Positions 1 to 7,793 are shown, counted from the first letter of the stretch. The stretch is 64,000 nucleotides of DNA from Ignavibacteria bacterium (GCA_014654705.1 JACVZY010000028.1:1-64000); one strand, 5' to 3'. Numbers and translations are program-made. The notes: generated by a model from the letters alone, not told the origin.

Positions 1-1
1 G

Positions 2-235
2 TTAAAGAATTGCTTACACCCAAAATTGCTTTTACTTGACTTTGCGAAAGTCCTATGTAGAATACCTGTTAGTGCTCCTTTGACACCTACAACCTTCATC
101 AACTTTATTTTGCGTAACTTTTACAATCGTGCAATTCAGCTTAAAGGAGAAAAACTTATCTCTATAAGTTCATATAGATTTGATAATTGTATCACAGAGG
201 CTGAAAAGAAAATTCTACATCTAAGCATTGAATAA
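2..235 (+). CDS. 3' end of an unidentified gene (partial)
   Basis: The frame is open to the left edge and ends at 235, giving at least 77 residues of a C-terminus. I do not recognise it. It converges on the minus-strand gene that begins 10 bases further on. In element B the matching spot holds a plus-strand PIN-domain gene (35585-36610) that also converges on the homologous minus-strand gene, so this is probably a different accessory gene in the same exchangeable slot. The TTG at 26 is unlikely to be a true start, because the frame stays open upstream of it. Confidence 0.5.
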   Translation, partial: LKNCLHPKLLLLDFAKVLCRIPVSAPLTPTTFINFILRNFYNRAIQLKGEKLISISSYRFDNCITEAEKKILHLSIE

Positions 236-244
236 CAGATATTA

Positions 245-958
245 TTACCCGCCCACCCTCAACAACTGCGGATTCACCAAATTAAACTTCTGCTGATTCT
301 GCACCTCCTCCACCGCGAAATCTATCATCCGCGCTATTTCGCTCATGGCTTGGTTAAAGGTCGCGTCGCGTTGTGCCGTCCATTCTCCGTTTGGTAAGGC
401 ACGGCGGCGGTATTGCAGCGAAAATGTCGGGTCGGCGTTGGCAGCAGCGACAAGTTCACGGCATTTGTTCGCGGCTTGTGCCATCGAAAGTGCTTGCGTA
501 CTGATGAAATCTATATCCCACACGCGGTACGTTCCTCCTGCCGACTTTTGAATACCGTTCAACTTCGTAAAGTCGCGGATGAGATAGTCCGCGTTGCGAC
601 GCACGGGAACGATGGCTCCGGGTGGAAGAGGTGCAGGAACTTCAACTCGAATTTCCACCGCTTGCAGCGACAACGACATTTCAAAGCGATGACTTTCCAC
701 TACTAATCCGCCCGATATTCTGGAAACAAATGCTTCAATGCTTATGCTTGAAGCAATTCGCCCGCTTTGGTCTTTGGTTGGCAATGAAAATGGTGCCGTA
801 GAATACGTTGTGCCGTTGAACGAATAGGATTGGTCAAACACGCCTCGTGCATGAATGGCAAAAACGCGGACGGTGTACTGTCCTGCCGTTGCGTCCTCAA
901 TATCCACTCGGCAAAGGCGTGTATCGCTGCCGCCCATATCGTGTATCCGAACTCTCAT
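245..958 (-). CDS. Element protein with variable N-terminus and constant C-terminus
   Basis: 237 residues of unknown function. The last ~115 residues, from YLIRDFTKLNG to the end, are nearly identical to those of the element B homologue (36628-37344). The first ~120 residues are unrelated in sequence, although both look beta-rich. It is the last gene of the minus-strand backbone operon and overlaps the upstream DnaA-like gene by 4 bases (ATGA). A constant-variable layout is typical of adaptor or recognition proteins such as phage tip proteins, but no family was recognised and that role is inference. Confidence 0.7.
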   Translation of the reverse strand: MRVRIHDMGGSDTRLCRVDIEDATAGQYTVRVFAIHARGVFDQSYSFNGTTYSTAPFSLPTKDQSGRIASSISIEAFVSRISGGLVVESHRFEMSLSLQAVEIRVEVPAPLPPGAIVPVRRNADYLIRDFTKLNGIQKSAGGTYRVWDIDFISTQALSMAQAANKCRELVAAANADPTFSLQYRRRALPNGEWTAQRDATFNQAMSEIARMIDFAVEEVQNQQKFNLVNPQLLRVGG

Positions 959-1239
959 GGTGTGGTCTCCTTCAATGTGTGGTGAAGTTGGTGAAAAAGA
1001 TGTTGGTATGCGGTGTCGGTGGTAAACAAACTCTCATGCGTCTGCACAAAGTGAACAACCGTGCTGTGTGGTCGGCAAAGTTCGGCGGCGATTTCTCGCA
1101 CGGAATAGCCTTGCTCCACCAAAATTGCCGAGAGCGCACGGCGAATGTCCACGAGCTTACGGGCGCGAGATTTTGCTTTTAGCCGCCGCTCCAAATCGGG
1201 GATGTTGAGTGTTTGCGCTATTTGGGGGTAGTTTACCAT
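955..1239 (-). CDS. Stand-alone DnaA domain IV-like DNA-binding protein
   Basis: 94 residues from the ATG at 1239. The central segment resembles the C-terminal DNA-binding domain of DnaA: a helix, then GYSVREIA, then the signature-like CRPHSTVVHF (compare DHTTVLHA of DnaA). There is no AAA+ domain. It may bind DnaA boxes at the element's own origin or compete with host DnaA (inference). The homologue in B is 37332-37613. It sits between a variable-tip gene and a winged-helix gene in the same operon. Confidence 0.75.
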   Translation of the reverse strand: MVNYPQIAQTLNIPDLERRLKAKSRARKLVDIRRALSAILVEQGYSVREIAAELCRPHSTVVHFVQTHESLFTTDTAYQHLFHQLHHTLKETTP

Positions 1240-1314
1240 TACCTTTTGATGAAACATCGCTGAAAACGCCTGTAAATGCGTTGTAACGAATCGGTGTTTT
1301 GGGGTGTTCTGCCT

Positions 1315-1337
1315 GAGTGGAAGCGAGACTTCCGCTC
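1315..1337. other. Hairpin in the DnaA-like/winged-helix gap
   Basis: GAGTGGAAG and CTTCCGCTC flank a 5-base loop inside the 184-base gap between the DnaA-like gene and the winged-helix gene. A similar hairpin lies at the same place in B (37689-37711). It has no T-run typical of a terminator. A replication or regulatory site is possible. Confidence 0.5.
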
Positions 1338-1423
1338 TTGGCGTGGTTTTGTTGGTTTATGCCCTTCTAACGAGCTAAAAACGATACTGTTTGAGCAGTG
1401 AAGGGGTATTTTTTGCATGAATT

Positions 1424-1720
1424 TTACCGCAAGATATGGTAAAAATTGTGGTGTTTTCGCCGTTCCCAGCGAATACAGCCTTTTTCACGCAAGCTCATCA
1501 GCAGCGACCGCGTAAAGCGGAGCGAACAGCCGTAATGGTCAGCAATGGTACGCTGTTGCAAGCGACACTCCCCTTCCGCCGTAGCATAACTGGCAAGAAT
1601 CAGGTACATCGCTTTTTCAGCGTTGGTCAAGTTTGCATCGAGAGCGACAGACGTTGCTATGGTGGCAAATTCTTTCACTCGTGCCGTGCGTACAGAGGTT
1701 TTATGTACTGTGCGGGGCAT
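1424..1720 (-). CDS. Winged-helix (HTH_36-like) replication-associated protein
   Basis: 98 residues. The sequence LTNAEKAMYLILASYA followed by a recognition region with RTIADHYGCS and a KGCIRWERR wing fits the helix-turn-helix domain common in phage and plasmid replication proteins. It overlaps the end of the DUF4373 gene by 20 bases, so the two are translationally coupled. The homologue in B is 37796-38116. It probably binds element DNA at replication or regulatory sites (inference). Confidence 0.7.
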   Translation of the reverse strand: MPRTVHKTSVRTARVKEFATIATSVALDANLTNAEKAMYLILASYATAEGECRLQQRTIADHYGCSLRFTRSLLMSLREKGCIRWERRKHHNFYHILR

Positions 1721-2645
1721 TTTCTTTTCTCAAAAGTTGGTATTCTTGATAGGTTAAAAGTGCCTTGTCGCGCAGATGTTCGGCACGGCTGAAGTCCAAC
1801 GAATCCAGTCTGATAGTAGGATTCACGCCACCTTGCGGCATTTCAACCGCAACATAATGGCGTTGTTGTTGATTGCTTGGACTAAACGCCCGTGCCGGAA
1901 ATTTCATATCATCGGTCGGACGTGCCAGAGCGCGGAAATCCGCTTCTACACTGAATTTCAAGATTTTACGCGGGTCATAGCCGTTTGCCAGATGCTCCAG
2001 AAGCGTTTCCAACTGCGACCGCGCCGCGCTGACACTTGGCTTCCGTGCGTTTTCCCACTTTTCCCATTCGTGAGCAAACCCTTTCAGTGTTTTCAAAGCC
2101 TCCGGCATCTCGACCGTGTTTGCGGGGGTGGGTGGGAGGGTTTTTCTACTCTCCTCTCCTTTACTGTACTCTTCTCTACTCTGCTCGTTTGTAGCAGTGT
2201 CGTTTGGTACATGTGCTGGTTGCGTAACGGGTACAAGGTCGGATGTAACCGTTACATCCTCATCATGTAACCGATTCTTTTTGCTTTGGCGATACTTGCG
2301 AACCTTTTCCGCGTTCCGCGCCCGCTTTTCGTACATGGGTGCGAGACGTTTGATTAAACCGTTGCTGAAAAGCCAGCCGTCGTGAAGCAGAAATGCTGCC
2401 ACTTCGGGGCGCGTTGCCTCTTCGATGAAGGATTGAAACATCGCACGTTCACAACCGAACTTCCGCGCATAAACACCGCATTGAAACTCATTCCATTGGA
2501 TGCGATTGTCGGTTGCGCGAGACAGCACTTCAAGCATTTTGTTGAAAAGTGCGTAACCCACAAGTCCAAACTGCGATTCGAGGTAAATCACTTTTTCATC
2601 GGCGGACATATCCGCGTCGTGTTTGAACCATTCCGCTCCTGTCAT
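1701..2645 (-). CDS. DUF4373 (Lin1244/Lin1753-like) replication-associated protein
   Basis: 314 residues. The N-terminal ~110 residues (WFKHDADMSADEKVIYLE, FGLVGYALFNKMLEVL) match the DUF4373 domain found in phage and mobile-element replication loci. A basic, polar linker follows, with a variable C-terminal part. The start overlaps the stop of the upstream HTH gene as ATGA. The homologue in B is 38097-39056. It probably acts with the winged-helix and DnaA-like proteins in element replication, by context. Confidence 0.8.
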   Translation of the reverse strand: MTGAEWFKHDADMSADEKVIYLESQFGLVGYALFNKMLEVLSRATDNRIQWNEFQCGVYARKFGCERAMFQSFIEEATRPEVAAFLLHDGWLFSNGLIKRLAPMYEKRARNAEKVRKYRQSKKNRLHDEDVTVTSDLVPVTQPAHVPNDTATNEQSREEYSKGEESRKTLPPTPANTVEMPEALKTLKGFAHEWEKWENARKPSVSAARSQLETLLEHLANGYDPRKILKFSVEADFRALARPTDDMKFPARAFSPSNQQQRHYVAVEMPQGGVNPTIRLDSLDFSRAEHLRDKALLTYQEYQLLRKENAPHST

Positions 2646-2911
2646 GCTTGCTCAAAATAGTGTCGAAAAATACTTTGAAAATCTTTGCTTGCGTGGATTG
2701 ATCGGGTTTGTCGTTGTGCGGGATTATGCGTCTTGGCAGCTTGTTCTCGTGAGAAGAGTGCGGCACGTTCATAATCCTCCATGCGGAAATACTCCCGCGA
2801 ACCGTTGTGCTGAAACGGCGTGAGCAAACCGCGTGAGCGCAAGGAATACACGACCTTGTAGCCAACACCAAGTGTGCGGGCGAGTTGCGGTATGGTGTAG
2901 AGCTTGCTCAC
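2642..2911 (-). CDS. MerR/excisionase-type HTH protein
   Basis: 89 residues. YTIPQLARTLGVGYKVVYSL followed by a short wing (REYFRMEDYERA) is the HTH_17/MerR-like fold of small excisionases and regulators. It is the second gene of the leftward operon that diverges from the repressor. The homologue in B is 39053-39322. It could be the recombination directionality factor for the integrase at 3897, but a purely regulatory role is equally possible. Confidence 0.7.
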   Translation of the reverse strand: MSKLYTIPQLARTLGVGYKVVYSLRSRGLLTPFQHNGSREYFRMEDYERAALFSREQAAKTHNPAQRQTRSIHASKDFQSIFRHYFEQA

Positions 2912-2923
2912 TGTTACGAACCT

Positions 2924-3139
2924 TTACGCACGTGGAGTACCATTGAGACCAAACACTTTTGCAATCTCCGCTTCCTGTTCTTGAATCTCGCGCTCAATTT
3001 CGGCAGCAACTTTCATCGCTTCCAATTCGCGCCGTGCTATACGTTGCTGTGCCGTTTGGTACTTGATGCCAAGCCGCTCGGCAACCTTTTTTATCGTGCC
3101 GTGCCGGAGTTGGATTTGAGATAAATGTGGATTTTGCAT
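2924..3139 (-). CDS. Small HTH protein, first gene of the leftward operon
   Basis: 71 residues: an N-terminal helix-turn-helix-like segment (GTIKKVAERLGIKYQTAQQR) and a long charged helix. It is transcribed from the divergent intergenic region opposite the XRE repressor, the position of a Cro or early regulator in temperate phages. The homologue in B (39325-39540) is nearly identical. The exact function is unknown. Confidence 0.65.
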   Translation of the reverse strand: MQNPHLSQIQLRHGTIKKVAERLGIKYQTAQQRIARRELEAMKVAAEIEREIQEQEAEIAKVFGLNGTPRA

Positions 3140-3234
3140 TGTTGTTTTGTCATACTTTTATTATGTTACACTAATAATATAACACAAATATAATAAAATT
3201 AGCATAAAAAGCAATAATTTTAGCATAAATTACT
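3140..3234. promoter_or_regulatory. Divergent promoter/operator between repressor and early operon
   Basis: A 95-base AT-rich gap between two divergent regulators. TTAGCATAAA occurs twice in direct orientation (3199-3208 and 3220-3229), 21 bases apart, or about two helical turns on the same face. In B the gap at 39541-39625 has TTAGCACAAA and TTAGCATGAA at the same spacing. These are good candidates for repressor operators. No promoter was assigned with confidence. Confidence 0.55.
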
Positions 3235-3600
3235 ATGGAAAATCGTGAAGAAATACTTGCGCGGCTTCAACACTGGGTGTTTGAGGAGCAACGCTGGACC
3301 AAAGCGGAGTTTGCGCGTCGTACAGGTATTGCTGCGCAGAATGTGAATAAGTATTTATCGGGCGAATTGAACATTGAGAACCTGTACATGACTCTACAAG
3401 ACGCGGGCTGCGATATTCATTGGCTCAAAACAGGCGAACACGCCACGCCGGATGCAGAAATGGTGAAAATTCTGAAAGATGCGGGCATTGATACACCCGA
3501 AAAGCTGAAGGATTTTCTTAAAGTCGAGAGCGTGGTTGAGGATATTACGGCGATTGCTACCAAGCTGGCTTCCTACAAACGTCGAAAGCCCCGACGCTAA
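3235..3600 (+). CDS. XRE-family repressor
   Basis: 121 residues. The N-terminal HTH reads WTKAEFARRTGIAAQNVNKYLSG, a lambda-repressor-type (HTH_3) motif. A conserved helical C-terminus follows. It diverges from the early operon and precedes the integrase, the usual place of a lysogeny repressor. The homologue in B is 39626-39991, nearly identical apart from a few substitutions. It probably binds the TTAGCATAAA repeats just upstream. Confidence 0.8.
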   Translation: MENREEILARLQHWVFEEQRWTKAEFARRTGIAAQNVNKYLSGELNIENLYMTLQDAGCDIHWLKTGEHATPDAEMVKILKDAGIDTPEKLKDFLKVESVVEDITAIATKLASYKRRKPRR

Positions 3601-3877
3601 CGCGGTTTCGGTTACAATAGTTGTTGGTGATGTTCGCATTGCTCAGAAACCGGAGCGTAAGCAAGGATTGGCAGTATTACTTGTATGGTTACTCCTGCTC
3701 ATATCATGTACGGTTGCGCTGCTCACCCAAAGCGATACACCGGAAGTCATCGAAGCACAACAATTTTTGCTCCGCGATAGTAGCGGCAGAGTTCGTGCAG
3801 GTTTGGTGCTGGAACACAACGAACCGACATTATTTTTTGCCGATACAAGCGGCAAACGAATTTCAGAGTACAAATAA
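3536..3877 (+). CDS. Small single-pass membrane protein between repressor and integrase
   Basis: Up to 113 residues in a frame that overlaps the repressor's 3' end. One transmembrane segment (LAVLLVWLLLLISCTVALL) is followed by a conserved motif of the type EAQQFLLRDSSGRVRAGL and LFFADTSGKR. Homologues are 39927-40265 and, as a third paralogue, 32252-32503. The start is unclear: the only upstream initiator is TTG at 3536, and the copy in B could start at GTG 39993. Function unknown. Confidence 0.6.
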   Translation: MRILRRLLPSWLPTNVESPDANAVSVTIVVGDVRIAQKPERKQGLAVLLVWLLLLISCTVALLTQSDTPEVIEAQQFLLRDSSGRVRAGLVLEHNEPTLFFADTSGKRISEYK

Positions 3878-3896
3878 ATAACGGAGATAAGAATCT

Positions 3897-5015
3897 ATGC
3901 CCCGCCCACGCCGTGAAGACAGATGGACACACCCGCTTTATCGCATTGGTTTTTGTTTGAATCATAAAGGTATTGTGTACACGGAAGTCGGCGGTGTGCG
4001 CCGAACAACAGGTTTGGTCTGGCATGAGAAAAATAAAAAAGCCGGGCTGCAAGCACTAGAAAAACGCATTCAAGAGTACCTGAATCCTACGCCGATTGTT
4101 GAAGAAAGTGAACCGATTGAAAAACCAAAACAACACACCACAAACAGTGCGTTTGAAGTTTTTGCGAAGCAGACATTTCCCACGCGCTCAAAAAGTTATC
4201 TTTACAACTGGAAACAGGCGGTGGATTTACTATTGCCTACAAATGTATTACTGACGCTGACGGATGAAATTCGGAACTACATGATTGAGCAACTGGCTGA
4301 ATCTGCGTTGCATCCGAACACAAAACGCCAACATATATCGTGTATGCAACAGTTCTTTGATTTTTGTATTGAAGAAAATTTTTGTGCGCGGAATCCTGTG
4401 AAGAAATCCATGTACCCCAAAAAAGTAAAAGCAGATGTGAAGCCGTTTACGTTGGAAGAGTTTCAACGGATTGTGGAGTATTTTGAGGCAATGCCGCCAT
4501 CACTCAAAGCTCGTTCCGATACGAACAAAGACAAAAAGCAATTTGTGCTGCTGCTAAAATTCATCGGCACAACAGCGATTCGGATTAACGAGGCATTAGG
4601 GATTTACTGGTCGGATATTACGGACGACTACATTTTGATTCATGGTAAAGGTGGGCGCGATAGAAAATTTCCACTTGAGCCATTTCCCGATGTTCAAGCA
4701 GTCTTGCGGGAGTGTGAAGCATATCGTGAGGCAAATCATGGCAAGTTGTTTGTGTGGACGGCATACGCGAAGCTGGAATTATGGGTGCGTCAGGCACTTG
4801 AAGCATTGGAAATTCAGGGCAACGGTCGCAATTTTCATAGCATCCGCAAGATGCGGGAAAACTATTGGATAAAACAGGAGCGATTACCTGCCGATGTGAT
4901 TGCAGCTATTGTTGGACACACAACAAAAGTACAAACGGAGCATTACATTCAGGCACTCGAAATCAGCGAAATGAAAACTATCTTGACGCAATCCCGATAC
5001 CTAATCAATACCTAA
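3897..5015 (+). CDS. int: Tyrosine recombinase (integrase of element A)
   Basis: 372 residues. An N-terminal SAM-like core-binding region is followed by a catalytic domain with the Arg of TAIRINEALG, HSIRKMRENY (H-x-x-R), VGHTTK and the nucleophile in TEHYIQ. The gene ends inside a 19-bp arm-type repeat and lies ~97 bases before the 13-bp core. The homologue in B is 40281-41384 (367 residues). Its location identifies the right end of element A. Confidence 0.9.
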   Translation: MPRPRREDRWTHPLYRIGFCLNHKGIVYTEVGGVRRTTGLVWHEKNKKAGLQALEKRIQEYLNPTPIVEESEPIEKPKQHTTNSAFEVFAKQTFPTRSKSYLYNWKQAVDLLLPTNVLLTLTDEIRNYMIEQLAESALHPNTKRQHISCMQQFFDFCIEENFCARNPVKKSMYPKKVKADVKPFTLEEFQRIVEYFEAMPPSLKARSDTNKDKKQFVLLLKFIGTTAIRINEALGIYWSDITDDYILIHGKGGRDRKFPLEPFPDVQAVLRECEAYREANHGKLFVWTAYAKLELWVRQALEALEIQGNGRNFHSIRKMRENYWIKQERLPADVIAAIVGHTTKVQTEHYIQALEISEMKTILTQSRYLINT

Positions 5016-5018
5016 ACT
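5000..5018 (+). repeat. Integrase arm-type repeat, element A (ATA allele)
   Basis: CCTAATCAATACCTAAACT overlaps the end of the integrase gene. The identical 19-mer recurs at 41542-41560 beside the YqaJ gene of element C. Element B has the CGT allele of the same site at both of its ends. This pattern fits arm-type integrase binding sites on either side of an attP core. Confidence 0.7.
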
Positions 5019-5111
5019 CTGGTAGGTTTTCGGCATTATTTGGAAACTCAGGAATTTTAGAATGCAGTTTTGGTGCGACTTTGCAAGGGGTATTGAAAGT
5101 GGATATTGCAC

Positions 5112-5124
5112 CCACCTTCTGCAC
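5112..5124 (+). repeat. Attachment core (A/Z junction)
   Basis: CCACCTTCTGCAC, also at 12108-12120 and 41481-41493. Comparison with the uninterrupted 41481 site shows that 7.0 kb (element Z) is present here between two copies of the core. The three bases before it (CAC) are shared with the 41481 site but not the 12108 site, as expected for an integrase-proximal end. No tRNA sequence surrounds it. Confidence 0.8.
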
Positions 5125-5140
5125 AACTTAACGTTGTAAA

Positions 5141-5174
5141 CCTCGCATCAATACTTGATTGCGGGGTTTTTTTT
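5141..5174 (+). terminator. Terminator just inside the left end of Z
   Basis: An imperfect hairpin (CCTCGCATCA against TGATTGCGGGG, loop near TACT) is followed by eight T. It would stop rightward transcription coming from the element A integrase before it enters Z. Confidence 0.7.
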
Positions 5175-5612
5175 GCCCAAAATTATACAAGTAGTTATAC
5201 TAAAGCCTTGTTGCCTGTGATTTTTGTTGATAACGAATCGTTACGTCAGGTGCAAAATACCATCACTAGAAATGATGCAAAAGGGTGTAACGTTTCGTTA
5301 TTCCCTTCACAGTTTCATCAAAAGTGGTGAAATATCCCCAAACACAAGCATACAAGCCACTTCCAAGAAAAACGCATTAGAAGCCATTAGAGCGACGTTA
5401 GCAGCAATTCCGATATTCCCGCTGCGGTGCGCTCGCTGGAAGGGGTAAAAAAAACTAACGCATTAGAAGCCCGTAGCGCGGTTTTTATTCGTAATCCGAT
5501 ACCGAATAAGCCTATGCGCGTTTCAAACGAGATACGCCCGTTACTGCTTTTTCAGTAACAGAACAACCTGCTCCGATTTGAAATCGGAACGATAGATTTT
5601 GTGCGGGTTTGG
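5175..5612. other. 438-base non-coding end of Z with repeats
   Basis: No convincing gene. It contains a 15-bp direct repeat AACGCATTAGAAGCC (5371-5385 and 5457-5471), an inverted repeat GTTACTG/CAGTAAC near 5541-5560, and a short hairpin TCCGATTT/AAATCGGA near 5574-5590. Sequences related to AACGAATCGTT lie around 5228-5240 and 5287-5300. In a satellite such a terminal block could hold integrase arm sites, an origin or a packaging site. This is inference. Confidence 0.4.
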
Positions 5613-5650
5613 CAAAAAAAAGCCCGTCCAACAATTAAAGGACGGGCTTC
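5613..5650 (-). terminator. Terminator of the Z operon
   Basis: On the minus strand, AAGCCCGTCC and GGACGGGCTT form a perfect 10-bp stem around a 10-base loop, followed by a T-run. It lies directly downstream of the last leftward gene of Z. Confidence 0.85.
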
Positions 5651-5672
5651 TGGTTCTCCAAAAAGAATAGAA

Positions 5673-5933
5673 TCAAGTCAGATTTTCTGCTAACTGTTTG
5701 GCTACGGCTTCGCTCACTGGTTCGCCGATGCAAGCATCATTCAGCCTTGCGTAGGCGCTTATCGATTGCGATAAGGCGTGAACAGCCCGTAGCACTGTCT
5801 CTGGTTGTCGCTCGTTCTCAATTATGGTGGTTGTGCGTTCAATCGCAGCCCAAAGACGCATCTTAGCTTCCTTTAGACTGCCTTTCTTACGCCGTTTGTG
5901 CGGCTTCTGTGCTGTCTTTGCTTGTGTTGGCAT
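5673..5933 (-). CDS. Small helical protein of Z, unknown
   Basis: 86 residues with a very basic N-terminus (HKRRKKGSLKEAKMRLW) and an amphipathic helical body ending in YARLNDACIGE. It is the last gene of the Z operon, after the capsid gene, where phages keep head-completion or packaging genes. The start has a G-rich stretch (seven or more G) upstream. A DNA-binding packaging role is possible, but no family was recognised. Confidence 0.6.
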   Translation of the reverse strand: MPTQAKTAQKPHKRRKKGSLKEAKMRLWAAIERTTTIIENERQPETVLRAVHALSQSISAYARLNDACIGEPVSEAVAKQLAENLT

Positions 5934-5955
5934 AGGTTGTACCCCCCCCCTCGTT

Positions 5956-6204
5956 TTAAGTGATTACAGCATCCCTCAAAACGCCGTATCGGATTGCAAG
6001 ACCTACGCCGTGTGCCGGAACTATCTCGCCGTTTTTGTTTTCAGCAAGCATCTGTGCTGTGTACACACGCCCGTTTACTTCCAAGCGCACAAGTACGCCG
6101 TTTTCAGTGCATACACGAATAGTATTCGCCTCGTCTCGTATAACTACGGTATCAAGAGCGCTTGCGGTGGTGGGTTTCGGGAAAAGTTTATTGAGTAATC
6201 GCAT
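5956..6204 (-). CDS. Small protein downstream of the capsid gene, unknown
   Basis: 82 residues from the internal ATG at 6204; the longer frame runs into the capsid gene. The C-terminal half (NGVLVRLEVNGRVYTAQML then a GVGLAIRYG turn) looks like a small beta barrel, similar in feel to NfeD-type OB folds. It lies 12 bases after the capsid gene. It could be a capsid decoration or stabilising protein by position only. Confidence 0.55.
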   Translation of the reverse strand: MRLLNKLFPKPTTASALDTVVIRDEANTIRVCTENGVLVRLEVNGRVYTAQMLAENKNGEIVPAHGVGLAIRYGVLRDAVIT

Positions 6205-6215
6205 AGAAAAATCTT

Positions 6216-7133
6216 TCAAAGTAGTGTTACAAGTGAGAGTGCAGACGGATTGCTGCAAAGTACAGCGCATCGTACCTCACCCAAAAGCGTCAGAATGTTG
6301 CGCGTGAAAAGATTCGTATGGCTATCGGTGCTGCGAATACCACTATCTAACGCCGTCTTTGCAACAATAGTAGCCTGTGAATCAAGTACAAGCGCCGTCT
6401 TTGCTGGTAACTTTGGACTTTCAACGCATTGCAAGCCCCACAAATACACGTCTTGCGCCTCTGGATTCACGATATACCGCCCGCTTGCGTCCTTCTCTTC
6501 ACGAAGAGCAAGCCACGAAGCGCTGTCTAGGACTGCCAAGTTTGGTACAACGCTTTGGGGTGCATCAACATTCGCAGCCCGAATCTGCACAGCCGCTCGT
6601 AATAGCGCCCCTGCTATCGTGCTGGTTTGTGTGTAATTAAGCCCTGCCATTGCAAGTAGTCCAGGGCTGAGAACATCGGTAGAATTGAGAACGAAGCTAT
6701 CTACTTCATTTTCAACGCCCGCAAGTAACGCCGTATCTATCACGGATTGCGCTAGGCTCTCCGTAGCAAGCGCCTGACGTGTTGCAAATGTGTGGTGCGA
6801 TATGCGACGGGGAACAGTTTCCGCCGGAAGATAGTCGTAGTGTGATTCGGCGGATGCTGTGCCGTCTGGTACAATTGCAGCGTTGGAAGTCGCTGCTATA
6901 AGTTGTCCATACCGAATAACATTGCCGTCCGTGATTTCGGCTTGTGGCAATAGCAGATTAACAGCCCGTACCGTCCTAGCGTTGTAGCTGGTTGCATGGT
7001 CGTTGTAGGCTATTGCCTTAAATGACGCGCTCACGTCGCTGTGTTCGTTGCCCTTCGCTAGGTTGTGCCGGAGTTGCTGCGTAGTTTGTCGGAATTGTGC
7101 ATCATTCACGATGCTTTTGGAAAGTGTAGTCAT
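6216..7133 (-). CDS. HK97-fold major capsid protein
   Basis: 305 residues. The order of features fits the HK97 gp5 family: a short helical N-terminus, an N-arm ending near AIVPDGTASAESHYDYLP, a spine-helix region with RISHHTFATRQALATES, then VLDSASWLALREEKDASGRY (the family's W-x-x-L-x-x-x-K-D-x-x-G-R-Y pattern), and a final beta segment. It is somewhat short for the family and has no long N-terminal scaffold (delta) domain. It follows the prohead protease gene, the standard order in HK97-type phages. Confidence 0.8.
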   Translation of the reverse strand: MTTLSKSIVNDAQFRQTTQQLRHNLAKGNEHSDVSASFKAIAYNDHATSYNARTVRAVNLLLPQAEITDGNVIRYGQLIAATSNAAIVPDGTASAESHYDYLPAETVPRRISHHTFATRQALATESLAQSVIDTALLAGVENEVDSFVLNSTDVLSPGLLAMAGLNYTQTSTIAGALLRAAVQIRAANVDAPQSVVPNLAVLDSASWLALREEKDASGRYIVNPEAQDVYLWGLQCVESPKLPAKTALVLDSQATIVAKTALDSGIRSTDSHTNLFTRNILTLLGEVRCAVLCSNPSALSLVTLL

Positions 7134-7170
7134 TAGGAAACCTTCGATAAGTAATTAAAAAATAAAACGA

Positions 7171-7593
7171 TTAAAGAGACCACTTATACTGAGTGTGCCG
7201 TGCTTTTGTTGGTTGTTGTGCTAGTGATTGCAGCGAGATTGTATGCGGTTCTTTGGCATTTGTGAGCCGAAAACCAAGCAAATAGGCGCTTGCTGCTATG
7301 TTGTTACGCTGTTTAACGTCTGCAAAAATTGGCTGTACATGAATAGACAAGCCTTTCGCAGCCCGTTCACGGATAAATTGTAGTGCTGTTTTTGCCTGTG
7401 CTGTGCTGTGGAAGTGTGCTGTGAACAGGCTTGCGACGGGGTTAAGGCGAATGTCTGTCAACATACCAATCGTTGTGCCGTCATGGTCAAAGAGCGCCCC
7501 TTCGTGTGCGAGTTCTGACAAGCCTTTGAGAGCAAAGGACGGGACTTGAAGCCCCTGCGTACTTGGCTTGTCATGCCTAAGAATTATTGTCAT
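7171..7593 (-). CDS. HK97-type prohead maturation protease
   Basis: 140 residues from the ATG at 7593, which overlaps the end of the upstream 53-residue gene. LFDHDGTTIGMLTDIRLN supplies the catalytic-type His in the H-D motif, and KGLSIHVQPIFADV supplies the Ser in a LSI motif, matching the S78/U35 prohead protease layout. The length is compact (typically 150-220). It precedes the capsid gene. It should trim the capsid N-terminus during shell maturation. Confidence 0.75.
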   Translation of the reverse strand: MTIILRHDKPSTQGLQVPSFALKGLSELAHEGALFDHDGTTIGMLTDIRLNPVASLFTAHFHSTAQAKTALQFIRERAAKGLSIHVQPIFADVKQRNNIAASAYLLGFRLTNAKEPHTISLQSLAQQPTKARHTQYKWSL

Positions 7594-7738
7594 TCGGTTT
7601 GCCCTCAAAATGTTGGATAACTGCAATTAAGTCGGACGGCGTGAATAGGTGCGGAGCGTTTTGCAGCCGAAACAGTAGGACGTGCCTTGCTATTTCTACA
7701 ATCTCGCTATCGGTCTTTGTGGATTGTTGTTTTGCCAT
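7577..7738 (-). CDS. Small protein (53 residues) upstream of the protease
   Basis: A short frame from ATG 7738 to TAG 7577. It reads like a helical protein (SEIVEIARHVLLFRLQN then FTPSDLIAVIQHFEG). It overlaps the protease start by 17 bases, which suggests translational coupling. No family recognised. Confidence 0.5.
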   Translation of the reverse strand: MAKQQSTKTDSEIVEIARHVLLFRLQNAPHLFTPSDLIAVIQHFEGKPNDNNS

Positions 7739-7765
7739 GCTGGTCTTTCAAATGATGAAATAAAT

Positions 7766-7793
7766 AGCGACGGCAATATTTCGTGCCGTCGCT
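7766..7793. other. Intergenic hairpin in the Z operon
   Basis: AGCGACGGCA and TGCCGTCGCT form a perfect 10-bp stem with an 8-base loop between the 96-residue and 53-residue genes. No T-run of terminator length follows on the minus strand. It may punctuate or stabilise the mRNA ahead of the capsid genes. Confidence 0.6.

Noticed and set aside
26-235. Complete 69-residue gene starting at TTG 26
   Set aside because: The frame continues upstream to the window edge, so it is better read as the 3' end of a longer gene.
5090-5130. tRNA 3' end as the attachment site
   Set aside because: No T-arm consensus or acceptor-stem pairing could be found next to any of the three cores.
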